NCBI GenBank assembly: GCA_020846635.1
Contig: JADLDO010000028.1
Span: forward strand, 434,001-498,000
Source of the DNA: Caldilineaceae bacterium
GTDB taxonomy: Bacteria > Chloroflexota > Anaerolineae > Caldilineales > Caldilineaceae
Direction of reading: 5' to 3'
Length of the DNA stretch: 64,000 nucleotides
The notes beneath the pieces are model-generated. The model had not been told where the DNA came from, made no database searches, and saw only the letters and a program-made list of their open reading frames with translations. This document shows, one piece after another, positions 52,069-60,328 of the stretch (position 1 is the stretch's first letter; every line of letters begins with the position of its first letter). The position numbers were made by a program, and so were the translations under genes.

Positions 52069-53298
52069 TCACGCAACTTCTAGCCGCTCTCCCAACAGCA
52101 TCAGCCGCGCATCGCCCTGGCGCGTGAAGATGACCACACCGGCGTGCTCCTCCGTGGACAGCTTGAGCCGCCCGCGCAGGCTTTCCGGCGCAAAGGGCGC
52201 ACCTCGTTTCTTCAACTCCAAGCGGCTGATCCCCAGCGCTTGCAGCCGCGCTTGCAGCAGCTTAAGGTTGAAGGGGTGGATCTCAAGGATGCGGAAGCTC
52301 TGCACCAGCGGGTGGGTGATGGCCTGATCGCCCACCAAGTAAGCGATCATCGAGTCAAAGAGATGCGCGCCCAAAGCAGTACAGAGCGGGGCAAAGGTTC
52401 CGGCGCGGATCACCGCAGGGTCAGGTTCGTGGAGTATCATTCCGGCTGTCAACGGGCCGAGCGGCGGCGGCGTGGTGTCATTGAGCATCAGCCAACCCGC
52501 CGGTGTGTGAACGCTGGCCCAAACGGGGTAGCTTGCCAGGGGGCCAAACCACAAGACTGCTTCTTTGCAGACCCCTTCATGGCTGATAAACTCCACGCCA
52601 CAATCAGGGGGGATCTCCGCCTTGTCTACACCGGGCATGACCTTGACGCCCACGCTGGGTATTTGGCTCTGCAATTGCAGCAGCGCGCTAATCGGCGGCT
52701 GAATTTGATCCAGCCGGTAAATGCGCTGCTCGCCGATGCGCCGCGCCGGGTCGGCAAAGGCCGCGGCAGCATTGGGCAAACGTCCGGCTGCCAGTTCGGC
52801 TGTCCAGTCTGCTTGTTGAAAGGTAACACGATGCGCCAGCCCCATCGCTTGGACGTTGGCTTCTGCCAGCCGCAGCCGCAGCGGGTCAATCTCATAGGCG
52901 ATGACCGGGCGATGCTGCGCCAGAGCCAACGTATCGCCGCCGATGCCACTGCCCAGATCCAAGATCGGGCCAGGCGGCGCGTGTTGGTCCAGGTGAGCAG
53001 CATGGTGCGCGGCGATGGGATAGGCTGTGGCCTGTTCAAGCGCGGCACTGCTAAAAAAGAGGCGATCCGCCGCCGGAAATTTGGCCGCGGCTCGGCGGCG
53101 CAGACGAGCCAACGCCACCAATGCCCCGGCTTGCTCTGGCGTAAAGCGGCGGCGCAGGTGGGCAAGCTCTGCCAGCAAATGCTCGTCATCTACGGCGACA
53201 AGCTGCGCCGCGGCAGCCATGCCCTCCGCTGAAAGCAAGAAGTCCACACTGTGAGCGTTGATGGCATCGAAGTTCGTGTGAGCAGAGGGCATGGGCAA
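52069..53298 (-). CDS. Class I SAM-dependent methyltransferase with THUMP-like C-terminal domain
   Basis: 409 residues. SAM-binding motif ILDLGSGIGGDTLALAQ near residue 114, VIAYEIDPLRLRLAEANV, then AFADPARRIGEQRIY, the D-P-A-R-R motif of this family. The C-terminal THUMP-like segment runs to LSTEEHAGVVIFTRQGDARL. Substrate presumed RNA, but not established for the family. Confidence 0.85.
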   Translation of the reverse strand: MPMPSAHTNFDAINAHSVDFLLSAEGMAAAAQLVAVDDEHLLAELAHLRRRFTPEQAGALVALARLRRRAAAKFPAADRLFFSSAALEQATAYPIAAHHAAHLDQHAPPGPILDLGSGIGGDTLALAQHRPVIAYEIDPLRLRLAEANVQAMGLAHRVTFQQADWTAELAAGRLPNAAAAFADPARRIGEQRIYRLDQIQPPISALLQLQSQIPSVGVKVMPGVDKAEIPPDCGVEFISHEGVCKEAVLWFGPLASYPVWASVHTPAGWLMLNDTTPPPLGPLTAGMILHEPDPAVIRAGTFAPLCTALGAHLFDSMIAYLVGDQAITHPLVQSFRILEIHPFNLKLLQARLQALGISRLELKKRGAPFAPESLRGRLKLSTEEHAGVVIFTRQGDARLMLLGERLEVA

Positions 53299-53309
53299 TC
53301 TTCTGGAGG

Positions 53310-53918
53310 CTACGGGTTGGCAAGAATATGGGGGCGCATAAAGAAGCGATAGCGCCTGTCGAGGCGCGTGTACTCCTGAATATACCCGTCTTCAGAGCCA
53401 TTGAGGTTGTCTATCTTCCAATAGAGCAAATTGTCCGAAGTCCGGTATGGCCCTTGTGTGATTCTTGCCACATCTTTCGGTTCTAGCAGCCCTGCGGTTG
53501 CCGGTGCGTTCTCGCTGTCGGGAATCGCCTGGTAGACCGGCGCGCCCGGTGCTGGATAGGCTTCTACCAGGGCAACGGTATCGCCCACGGCTAGATGCGA
53601 GGGAAGGCCCCCAGGGATCACGTCGGTGTAGTAGCGATAGTCGGGGATAAAGGCCAGCACGCTGTTGGGGTTGGTGGGCGGCACGCGCAGAAAGCCCTTT
53701 TGATAGAGCCGCTGGTTGCCGGAAAATTGCAGCGTATCGACCTGTGCCCAAAGACTGCCCGCTTGGCGGCTAAAATTGAACAACTGCACCACTTCGCCAA
53801 CCTCTAGGATGCGATGGACGGTAGCATTGGGATGGCGATGGGCATAGAGCGTGCGCCAGATCGAGGCTGCACCTGCACGAATAAACGAGAGTTCGGGACG
53901 AGGAAAATCCTTATGCAT
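53310..53918 (-). CDS. Hypothetical protein, possibly SH3-like repeats
   Basis: 202 residues, no signal peptide or membrane segment. Beta-rich, with two parts of similar rhythm: GEVVQLFNFSRQAGSLWAQV...GFLRVPP and LEPKDVARITQGPYRTSDNL...LYWKIDNLNGSEDGYIQEYT, each reading like an SH3-type strand set ending in a G-Y/F. Family unknown. AAGGAG ribosome site. 11 nt upstream of the methyltransferase gene, so co-transcribed. Confidence 0.65.
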   Translation of the reverse strand: MHKDFPRPELSFIRAGAASIWRTLYAHRHPNATVHRILEVGEVVQLFNFSRQAGSLWAQVDTLQFSGNQRLYQKGFLRVPPTNPNSVLAFIPDYRYYTDVIPGGLPSHLAVGDTVALVEAYPAPGAPVYQAIPDSENAPATAGLLEPKDVARITQGPYRTSDNLLYWKIDNLNGSEDGYIQEYTRLDRRYRFFMRPHILANP

Positions 53919-54405
53919 TCAATCTCCTTCACTGGATAGACCGGGAAAGCAAATACATTCCCGGCAAAACCAAAAACTTATACAAAGTATTCATAGATTG
54001 CATTGATAACAATATCGGTATCATTATTTTTGTTTCTAATCATTATATTATGACGGTTTGGCGCGGCTCGAGTAACGCTCAAATCGTTGGTTTTGTGTAG
54101 GGTAAAGCGGCTTGACGAATCTGAATCCCCCAATTAAGATGGTGCTATCGTGTTATCCACACGGCTGTCGTGAGCTCGTCCGGGGCGCAGGCAGCCGCCT
54201 CTATTCTCTAACCGAGGTTGTGAAAATCAGCGCACCCAATAAAAGGGATGCGTAGCAATTGGCTTGATCCGATTTTCACGAATCGATTGACTTAGGTTAA
54301 GATGGAGGGGCTGAATCTGCTTTTGATCACCAGCAGCAAGCGCCCAGCCGTGAGGTTGCTCAACAGCATATAGGTTTCATCTAGTCGGTTTGAGGAAGGA
54401 GTGTT
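53919..54405. other. Divergent intergenic region, AT-rich, with hairpins and one DnaA-box-like site
   Basis: Holds a 7-bp hairpin CCGGGAA/TTCCCGG (53941-53964) in the leader of the minus-strand gene, an AT-rich stretch at about 53980-54050, a single TTATCCACA (54153-54161), and a 9-bp inverted repeat GTGAAAATC/GATTTTCAC (54220-54228, 54271-54279) with a 42-nt spacer. I see no gene. Confidence 0.5.
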
Positions 54406-54882
54406 ATGAGCGTTCACAATGAGTCACTGGAGATAACGAGACCTGTGGAGCGTACGCAGGAACCGCCCAGCCTGGAATACAATGCGGTGCGTAACGACTC
54501 ACTCACAATGTTCGGTGCTGCCATTGGTGGTGCCGTGTTGGGGATGCTACTGACGTTGTTGGTGCTGGCCGTGATCAACGGCGGTACACTCAGCTTCAGC
54601 GGTGGCGAGCGGTTGAATGTCCTCGAGGCGAGCGTGGCCCGTATTGATGAGAATGTGGGGGCCGTCAGCACGAATGTAGACATCGTTGCGCAGCAGGCGC
54701 AGAACCTGCAAACGCAATTGACCACAATCGAAGGCGATTTGGGTGGCAATATCGCCGAACTGCAAAGCGCAGTGGATACGTTGAATCGCAGCACCAGCCA
54801 ATTTGGTATTTTCCTGACTGCGCTGGACCAGGCGCTTTCCGAGGCAACCGCGGCGATGGAAGATGCCGTCCCCGGACAATAA
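54406..54882 (+). CDS. Small membrane protein with coiled coil
   Basis: 158 residues: cytoplasmic N-terminus of about 33, one membrane segment (about 34-60, [20 protein letters not shown]), then a long helical region of heptad character ([54 protein letters not shown]). Similar build to the 43563 protein. Function unknown. GGAAGGAG ribosome site and its own strong terminator indicate a single-gene unit. Confidence 0.72.
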   Translation: MSVHNESLEITRPVERTQEPPSLEYNAVRNDSLTMFGAAIGGAVLGMLLTLLVLAVINGGTLSFSGGERLNVLEASVARIDENVGAVSTNVDIVAQQAQNLQTQLTTIEGDLGGNIAELQSAVDTLNRSTSQFGIFLTALDQALSEATAAMEDAVPGQ

Positions 54883-54947
54883 CCAGAGAGTAACTTCTCT
54901 GGAAGTACCGTCAGGATAGAGCGCTGCACCTACAATTTGAGAATACA

Positions 54948-54977
54948 ACGAGGCCGCAACCCTGCGGCCTCGTTTTT
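54948..54977 (+). terminator. Rho-independent terminator
   Basis: An 11-bp perfect stem (ACGAGGCCGCA at 54948-54958 with TGCGGCCTCGT at 54963-54973), a 4-nt loop and a T5 run. Closes the gene ending at 54882. Confidence 0.93.
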
Positions 54978-55066
54978 CATACACTGTTGTTGGCACATCT
55001 GAATTGTTGACTCCTCTAGAGTAAATTGCATTCGATTATCAACAAACCTAAACCGTCAGGATCAAG

Positions 55067-56524
55067 ATGCTCTTTGACTACATCCTCCTAGGCACTGCAA
55101 TTCTCCTCGTATTGAGTGTTGTTTCCAGCAAGGCGTCGGGCCGGTTGGGTGTACCGACGCTGCTCCTTTTTTTAGTGATTGGCATGTTGGCCGGCTCCGA
55201 AGGTTTGGGGCGCATCGAATTTGCAGATGCCTATGTGGCCCAATCGCTTGGCGTCGTGGCCTTGATCTTTATCCTTTTCTCTGGCGGCTTTGATACAGCT
55301 TGGACGCAGGTGCGGCCCATCCTGGGGCATGGGCTGGTGCTGGCAACCTTTGGCGTGCTGCTTACGGCGCTGATCGTGGGGCTCTTTGCCACCTATGTGC
55401 TCGGCTTTTCCTTATACGAGGGCTTGCTGTTGGGCGCGATCGTCTCCTCGACTGATGCCGCCGCTGTTTTTGCCATATTGCGCTCGCGTGGAGTCGCCTT
55501 ACGCAGCAATCTAAAGTCGCTGATCGAGTTTGAGTCCGGCAGCAACGATCCAATGGCTGTCTTTCTCACCACGGCGATGATCCAACTGATCACCCTGCCC
55601 GATGCGTCGCTGATGAATCTGGTGTGGCAGTTTTTTCAGCAGATGGTGCTGGGGGCCATGTTTGGCTACCTGGCGGGCAGAGGCATCGTCTATGTGATTA
55701 ACCGCGTGAATTTGGAATATGAGGGGCTCTATCCCGTTCTTTCGATGGGTCTGGTGCTGCTCGTCTACAGCGCTGCGACCTTGTTGGGGGGCAACGGCTT
55801 CATTGCCATCTATGCAGCCGGGCTGGTCATGGGTAACACCAATTTGATCCACCGGCGCAGCCTGATGCGCTTTCATGATGGACTGGCCTGGCTCATGCAG
55901 ATCGTCATGTTCCTGACACTGGGCCTGTTGGTCTTCCCTTCGCAGGTATGGGCTGTGGCAGGATCGGGCCTGCTTGTCTCTGCCTTCCTCATTTTTGTAG
56001 CACGCCCGGTCAGCGTCTTTCTGGGCCTCCTGCCCTTCCGCATGAACCTACGCAAGATCACCCTCGTCAGTTGGGTGGGGCTTCGTGGAGCCGTACCCAT
56101 TGTCCTTGCCACCTTCCCGCTGGTGGCAGGGGTCGAGAATGCCAATCCGATCTTCAATCTAGTCTTTTTCATCGTGCTGACCTCGATCCTGGTGCAGGGC
56201 AGCACCATCCCCATCGTCGCACGCTGGCTGCGGGTCGATGCTCCCATGCGCGTGCGCCCGCGTTCGCCGCTTGAGTTTGAAGCCGTGAACGGAATTCGAG
56301 GCGAATTGGTTGAAATTGAATTACCACCCAATTCACCGTTTACTGACAAGCGCCTGGTTGAACTAGGCTTGCCGCAAGGGGCCTTGTTGACCTTGATTGG
56401 CCGCGACAATGAGTTCCTTGTGCCAAGTGGCAGCACCGTTCTTCGGGCTGAGGATAGGCTCTTTCTACTATCCGCGCCGGAAACGCTGGAGCAGGTCAAA
56501 CAAATGATGAGTCCAGGGGATTAA
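55067..56524 (+). CDS. Monovalent cation/proton antiporter, CPA1 family with TrkA-C domain (NhaP2-like)
   Basis: 485 residues. About 12 hydrophobic segments in the first 390, with the transport-site motifs AIVSSTDAAAVFAIL and LIEFESGSNDPMAVFLTTAM and the later VSWVGLRGAVPIVLATFPLV. A C-terminal RCK_C/TrkA-C ligand-binding domain (about 410-480: ELVEIELPPNSPFTDKRLVE) suggests control by a cytoplasmic ligand. K+/H+ exchange is the role of the closest E. coli relative. AGGA ribosome site. Confidence 0.9.
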   Translation: MLFDYILLGTAILLVLSVVSSKASGRLGVPTLLLFLVIGMLAGSEGLGRIEFADAYVAQSLGVVALIFILFSGGFDTAWTQVRPILGHGLVLATFGVLLTALIVGLFATYVLGFSLYEGLLLGAIVSSTDAAAVFAILRSRGVALRSNLKSLIEFESGSNDPMAVFLTTAMIQLITLPDASLMNLVWQFFQQMVLGAMFGYLAGRGIVYVINRVNLEYEGLYPVLSMGLVLLVYSAATLLGGNGFIAIYAAGLVMGNTNLIHRRSLMRFHDGLAWLMQIVMFLTLGLLVFPSQVWAVAGSGLLVSAFLIFVARPVSVFLGLLPFRMNLRKITLVSWVGLRGAVPIVLATFPLVAGVENANPIFNLVFFIVLTSILVQGSTIPIVARWLRVDAPMRVRPRSPLEFEAVNGIRGELVEIELPPNSPFTDKRLVELGLPQGALLTLIGRDNEFLVPSGSTVLRAEDRLFLLSAPETLEQVKQMMSPGD

Positions 56525-56534
56525 TCCACTTGAA

Positions 56535-57680
56535 TCAAATATCTCCTGCAATCGGCGTCCAGCCACTATCTCCGCGCGCTGTATCAATCACCTCCTGGTA
56601 GATCCAGCCATCGCGAAAGGTCTGGTATCCTCCATCGCCTTGCCCCTGAATATCAGCGACAAATTCCCGCGCCAGTTGATCCCAATTGCGCTGGCTGTGA
56701 TCCGTCTCCGGTGGCAAGCTGTTGCGGATCTGATCGGGAATCGACACGCTATCCCAGGTTTCACCATCTGTGCGTAGAAAGAGATCGCCTTGAGCATAGG
56801 CCCCTTCAATGTGGAGGACGCCTTTTTCACCGTAGAAGGCAACGTAGTCTTTGTTCTTGGCAAAGGACAGCGCCGAATGGTGGAAGGTGGCGGAGGTTGT
56901 ATCTGCCAAAGCCGCGCCACGCACACCCAAGCGTACCAGCACTGTATAGGACCAATCGCTGTCCACTTCGGCCCACTCATGTACGCCACTTTGCGCCATG
57001 TCCCCGGCGCGCCGGCTATACTCACGAAAATCATGCACCCGCTCACCAACGGGTGCGCGCTTGAGGTCGTTACGGGTCTCGCCCATCGCCGCCAGAATTT
57101 CTCCACCCACCACCTGCTGTACAATGGCGAGCTTGTGGGTGAAATTGTTGTTCAGACGACCTCCCCCTTGATCGAGCCTGTGCGGCCAGCCAAAAGGCAT
57201 CATTCGGGGCAGATTGTAGTGCGATATGCATTCAACCTCATAGATCTGACCGAGTCTGCCATTTTGCACCAGTTCGCGCGCCGTAAGCGCCTGCGGCTGA
57301 TAGCGATAGCTGGCCGCATACGCACTCTTGATCCCTTTGGCTTTGGCGGCTGCATAGATTTGCCGCGCATCAGCAGCCGTCGCCGCCAGCGGTTTGTCGC
57401 ACAGCACATGGCAGCCTGCCTCAATTGCGCCGAGACACTGCTCCAGATGTGCGCCACCAGGCGTACCCACCGCGACAATATCAGGTCGTAGCTCGGCGAT
57501 CATCTGTCGCCACTCTGTACCGGCATGAGGGATGTTCAGCCGCTCTGCGGCGGCGCGCACAGCGGATTCGGTGCGCCCAGCCATCGCAACTACATCGACA
57601 CCGGCGCGGCGCAGGGCCAATGTATGACCTTCGCCCGCATAACCAGAGCCGAGAATGAGGGCGCGCAATGAATTTGGCAT
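56535..57680 (-). CDS. Gfo/Idh/MocA-family oxidoreductase
   Basis: 381 residues. N-terminal Rossmann domain (ALILGSGYAGEGHTLALRRA, G-x-G-x-x-G variant), DIVAVGTPGGAHLEQCLGAI and CHVLCDKPLAATAADARQIY with the EKP-like catalytic lysine (here DKP). The C-terminal alpha/beta domain ends VIDTARGDSGWTPIAGD. Substrate is usually a sugar or inositol derivative. Convergent with the antiporter gene (10-nt gap). Confidence 0.88.
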   Translation of the reverse strand: MPNSLRALILGSGYAGEGHTLALRRAGVDVVAMAGRTESAVRAAAERLNIPHAGTEWRQMIAELRPDIVAVGTPGGAHLEQCLGAIEAGCHVLCDKPLAATAADARQIYAAAKAKGIKSAYAASYRYQPQALTARELVQNGRLGQIYEVECISHYNLPRMMPFGWPHRLDQGGGRLNNNFTHKLAIVQQVVGGEILAAMGETRNDLKRAPVGERVHDFREYSRRAGDMAQSGVHEWAEVDSDWSYTVLVRLGVRGAALADTTSATFHHSALSFAKNKDYVAFYGEKGVLHIEGAYAQGDLFLRTDGETWDSVSIPDQIRNSLPPETDHSQRNWDQLAREFVADIQGQGDGGYQTFRDGWIYQEVIDTARGDSGWTPIAGDI

Positions 57681-57847
57681 GGCCTCTTGGCTCGCTTTCT
57701 GCTTGTGGGAAATTTAGATTGAACTCCGTGGCGTTTCTTCAGAGTGTTGGCGTTGCGTCTATTTTTGTTGTCCGCTCTATTCTAACAGAAACCAACTGCG
57801 GAAGGCGACCGGCAGTTCTGGAGAGGGAGCATTGAGGCAGAAATGGG

Positions 57848-57983
57848 CTCGCCCAAAGACACTCAATACACTGTAAACTCAATAATTTAACCTGTCGTGA
57901 CCACCTCCCGGAAGCTCAGAAGCTTCCGGGAGGGTTAGTGTCAAGATACTTAGTTTACAGAGTCCTTAGCGTCTTTGGGCGAG
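57848..57983. repeat. 136-bp imperfect palindrome containing a dispersed-family hairpin
   Basis: Left arm 57848-57883 and right arm 57948-57983 are inverted repeats: the outer 13 bp (CTCGCCCAAAGAC / GTCTTTGGGCGAG) and a CTGTAAACT block are identical, with about 80% identity over 36 bp. At its centre, CCTCCCGGAAGCT-CAGA-AGCTTCCGGGAGG (57904-57933) is a perfect 13-bp hairpin. It ends 10 nt before the stop of the cytochrome peroxidase-like gene and would serve as its terminator. The rest of the gap to 57681 holds nothing else that I recognise. Confidence 0.8.
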
Positions 57984-57992
57984 TTGATTCGG

Positions 57993-59315
57993 CTATAGCG
58001 AGAGCAAGAATTGAATCAGGTCATTGATCTCCTGGTCATTCAGTTCCAGGTCGAGCAAGCCATTATAATGCTGGATCACCTCGTCCAGCGTGCCAAATCG
58101 TCCATCATGGTAGAAGCCGCCGTCGGTGTGGGTCCAGAGCCCTTTGAGCGGAGGCGTGCGATAGCGTTCGTCGGGCGAGCGCAGGGCTTGGAAGTCGTCA
58201 ACGCCTATCTCCTGCGCGGTGTGCATGGCCCAACCCGGCTCGGTGTAGAGGGGTGGCACATGGCAACCGGCACAGGCTGCCTTTGTGTTAAACAACTGCT
58301 CACCTCGCGCCGCCGCGACTGGGTCAAAACTGCCCTCTGGAGGCTCCGGCGCGGCAATCGCTAGCTGATAGAAGTGCAGCGCCGGTAGTTTGGAAGTGAC
58401 CAAGTCGGGTGAATGGCGGATATTCCAATCGCCACTAGCCACCGACAATGGGTATTTCTCCGGGTCGTTGAGCCGCGGGTCAAAGAAAGTGCCTTGCCCG
58501 CGCATCTGCGTGTTAGCAACATACGCATTCCAGTAGGTCACCGATCCCCAGCCGTTCCATGTGTGCAAGTTGACACCTGCCAGCCCGAACGCCGGTGGGA
58601 TCAACGTTGCCGCCGAGCCACCGTCGGGACGTAGGGCTTTGCCATCCTGGTTGAGTTCTGCGTCATACTTGCCCGGCCCCCAACTGTTCAACACCGCACG
58701 CACCGTTTCTACATCCACGCCGAGCCTATCCGCCACCGGCTGGAGGTTGGGCGCAAGCGCGACAATCGCGCCGACATTGAGATCGCGGTTCGCCCAGCCA
58801 TCCAACCGGCTGCCGATGCCTGGCGCAAACGAATCGTCTACCTGCGCGTGGCACAATGCACAGGTAATGCCCACAGATTTCAAACCAGCGTCGTCAAAGA
58901 AGCCCTGGACGCCGACCACCGAATTGAGGCGCAACAACTCCACAGTCGTTGCGGGATCCTCTAGATCGACTTCCCCCCTTTTGAGGGCTTTCAGCAGATC
59001 CTTTGGCAGCGCTTGCACATCCACCTTCAAACCGACATCCAGCGCCACGCCTGGGCTGACACCAGGCCCCACGCCACCAAGAGCTTCGCCCTTAATTGCG
59101 TCGTGCAGATGGAGCGTGTCACCCCAATAGACTTCGTCGCCAAACGTATCATAGCGAAAGATATGGCGACCCTCCTCAATCATCATCTTTGAATTGTGTT
59201 CGACATCTGTGTCGATATGTCTCCTCGTTGCAGTTTCTGCATCCATTGTACCGATGAGAATAAAAGGCAGGAGCAGGGCCCATAGACGCGGGGGAAACTT
59301 ACTCTGAATATGCAT
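57993..59315 (-). CDS. Di-heme cytochrome c peroxidase-like exported protein
   Basis: 440 residues with a signal peptide (LWALLLPFILIGTMDAET). Two c-type heme motifs are visible, CALCH near 151-155 and CAGCH near 347-351, in the MauG/cytochrome c peroxidase layout, followed by PPLKGLWTHTDGGFYHDGRF. Bacterial peroxidases reduce H2O2 in the periplasm, while MauG-like relatives modify partner proteins; the family here is undetermined. ATG at 59313-59315 with GGAGGG is preferred over a TTG five codons upstream. No cytochrome or other redox gene adjoins. Confidence 0.88.
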   Translation of the reverse strand: MHIQSKFPPRLWALLLPFILIGTMDAETATRRHIDTDVEHNSKMMIEEGRHIFRYDTFGDEVYWGDTLHLHDAIKGEALGGVGPGVSPGVALDVGLKVDVQALPKDLLKALKRGEVDLEDPATTVELLRLNSVVGVQGFFDDAGLKSVGITCALCHAQVDDSFAPGIGSRLDGWANRDLNVGAIVALAPNLQPVADRLGVDVETVRAVLNSWGPGKYDAELNQDGKALRPDGGSAATLIPPAFGLAGVNLHTWNGWGSVTYWNAYVANTQMRGQGTFFDPRLNDPEKYPLSVASGDWNIRHSPDLVTSKLPALHFYQLAIAAPEPPEGSFDPVAAARGEQLFNTKAACAGCHVPPLYTEPGWAMHTAQEIGVDDFQALRSPDERYRTPPLKGLWTHTDGGFYHDGRFGTLDEVIQHYNGLLDLELNDQEINDLIQFLLSL

Positions 59316-59341
59316 GCTTTTTCCCTCCAATCTCCTTCGCA

Positions 59342-59527
59342 GATGATGGGCGTCTCCATCATCACCACACGCTGGTTGTGTTGTAGCACTGCATGAAGAG
59401 CATGGGCTTAATGCTTCCCCTTAGTTAGCTCCCATAAGAGGGGAATGGTAAGGAGCCAGATCGCCCCTGTCCTTTAGTGGTTGCTGCAACGACTACTATA
59501 AGATAGCACATTTTAGAATCTTTGCAA
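59342..59527 (-). promoter_or_regulatory. Leader hairpin and possible promoter of the cytochrome peroxidase-like gene
   Basis: On the minus strand, TTGCAA (59527-59522), 16-nt spacer, TATCTT (59505-59500) form a possible promoter. Within the leader, GATGATGG-gcgtct-CCATCATC (59342-59363) is a perfect 8-bp inverted repeat 27 nt before the ATG. Confidence 0.4.
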
Positions 59528-59576
59528 TAGCCATTTTGGGGCCAGAGATGCAAGTTTCCTTCATGCCGAGCAAAAT

Positions 59577-59614
59577 AAAACGGCACACACTTTCATACTC
59601 GAAAGGTGCGCCGT
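59577..59614 (-). terminator. Terminator of the rsmD operon
   Basis: ACGGCACACACTTTC (59580-59594) and GAAAGGTGCGCCGT (59601-59614) form a stem with one mismatch and one bulge; on the minus strand it is followed by TTTTATTTT. It lies 65 nt past the rsmD stop. Confidence 0.7.
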
Positions 59615-59678
59615 ATGGGACGGATCTTGTCGCGTCAGCCAACGATGAGTTTAGCCCGCCAAAGCTGCGGTGGCTGCC

Positions 59679-60308
59679 TCAGAGGGTTTCTTCGTCCTGA
59701 TCCTCATCTTCCTCAATGCTTCCCTCGTCCTCATCCTCGTCCTCATCTGCCGCCAAATCCTCGCTGGATGCATAGAAGATGAGCATCACCGAACCATATT
59801 CACGGCGGTCGTATTCTTCGAGAAAGCTGAGTTCGACGGCTTCGTCTTCGCGCGGGTGAATCTGGACGATCACCGCGCCAAAAGGGGCCAATAGTTCGGG
59901 ACGCTGGTCTACAAGCGTCAACGCTTTGTGCCACATGCCCTGGTATTGAGGGGGCGCGATATAGATGAGGTCAAAGGGTTCGCCGCGATAGGATTCGAGG
60001 AAAGCGAAACTGTCACCTTGCATCACGGTCGCTTGGCCTTCAAGCTTGGTATGGGCCAAGTTGGCTTGAATGGTCTGGACTGCTCTACGGTTGCGGTCGA
60101 TCAGGTGGGCAAAGGTCGCGCCCCGGCTCAAGGCCTCGATGGCTACGGACCCTGTGCCGCCAAAGAGGTCAAGCACGCGCGTCTCGATGATCCAATCGCC
60201 CAGGATGCTAAAGAGCGCTTCTTTGGCGCGGTCAGTAATGGGGCGCGTGCTATCCCCTGGCACAGATTGCAGTTTATGACCCCTGGCGCTCCCGGCAATG
60301 ACCCGCAT
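59679..60308 (-). CDS. rsmD: 16S rRNA (guanine-966-N2)-methyltransferase RsmD
   Basis: Methylates G966 of 16S rRNA. 209 residues with MRVIAGSARGHKLQSVPGDS, RPITDRAKEALFSIL, VLDLFGGTGSVAIEALSRGA (SAM motif I) and FDLIYIAPPQYQGMW in the place of the catalytic DPPY motif; APPQY is common in some phyla. The C-terminal 30 residues are almost only Asp/Glu (from about 180), absent in E. coli RsmD. AGGA ribosome site. 20 nt after the lipoprotein gene. Confidence 0.92.
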   Translation of the reverse strand: MRVIAGSARGHKLQSVPGDSTRPITDRAKEALFSILGDWIIETRVLDLFGGTGSVAIEALSRGATFAHLIDRNRRAVQTIQANLAHTKLEGQATVMQGDSFAFLESYRGEPFDLIYIAPPQYQGMWHKALTLVDQRPELLAPFGAVIVQIHPREDEAVELSFLEEYDRREYGSVMLIFYASSEDLAADEDEDEDEGSIEEDEDQDEETL

Positions 60309-60328
60309 GTGGCTGGTTCCTGTCCTTT

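Noticed and set aside
52144..53232. 362-codon plus-strand frame opposite the THUMP-like methyltransferase
   Set aside because: Antisense to a gene with clear SAM and DPARR motifs; no independent support.
54153..54161. Replication origin
   Set aside because: Only one DnaA-box match, no dnaA/dnaN/gyrB context; kept as a low-interest note only.
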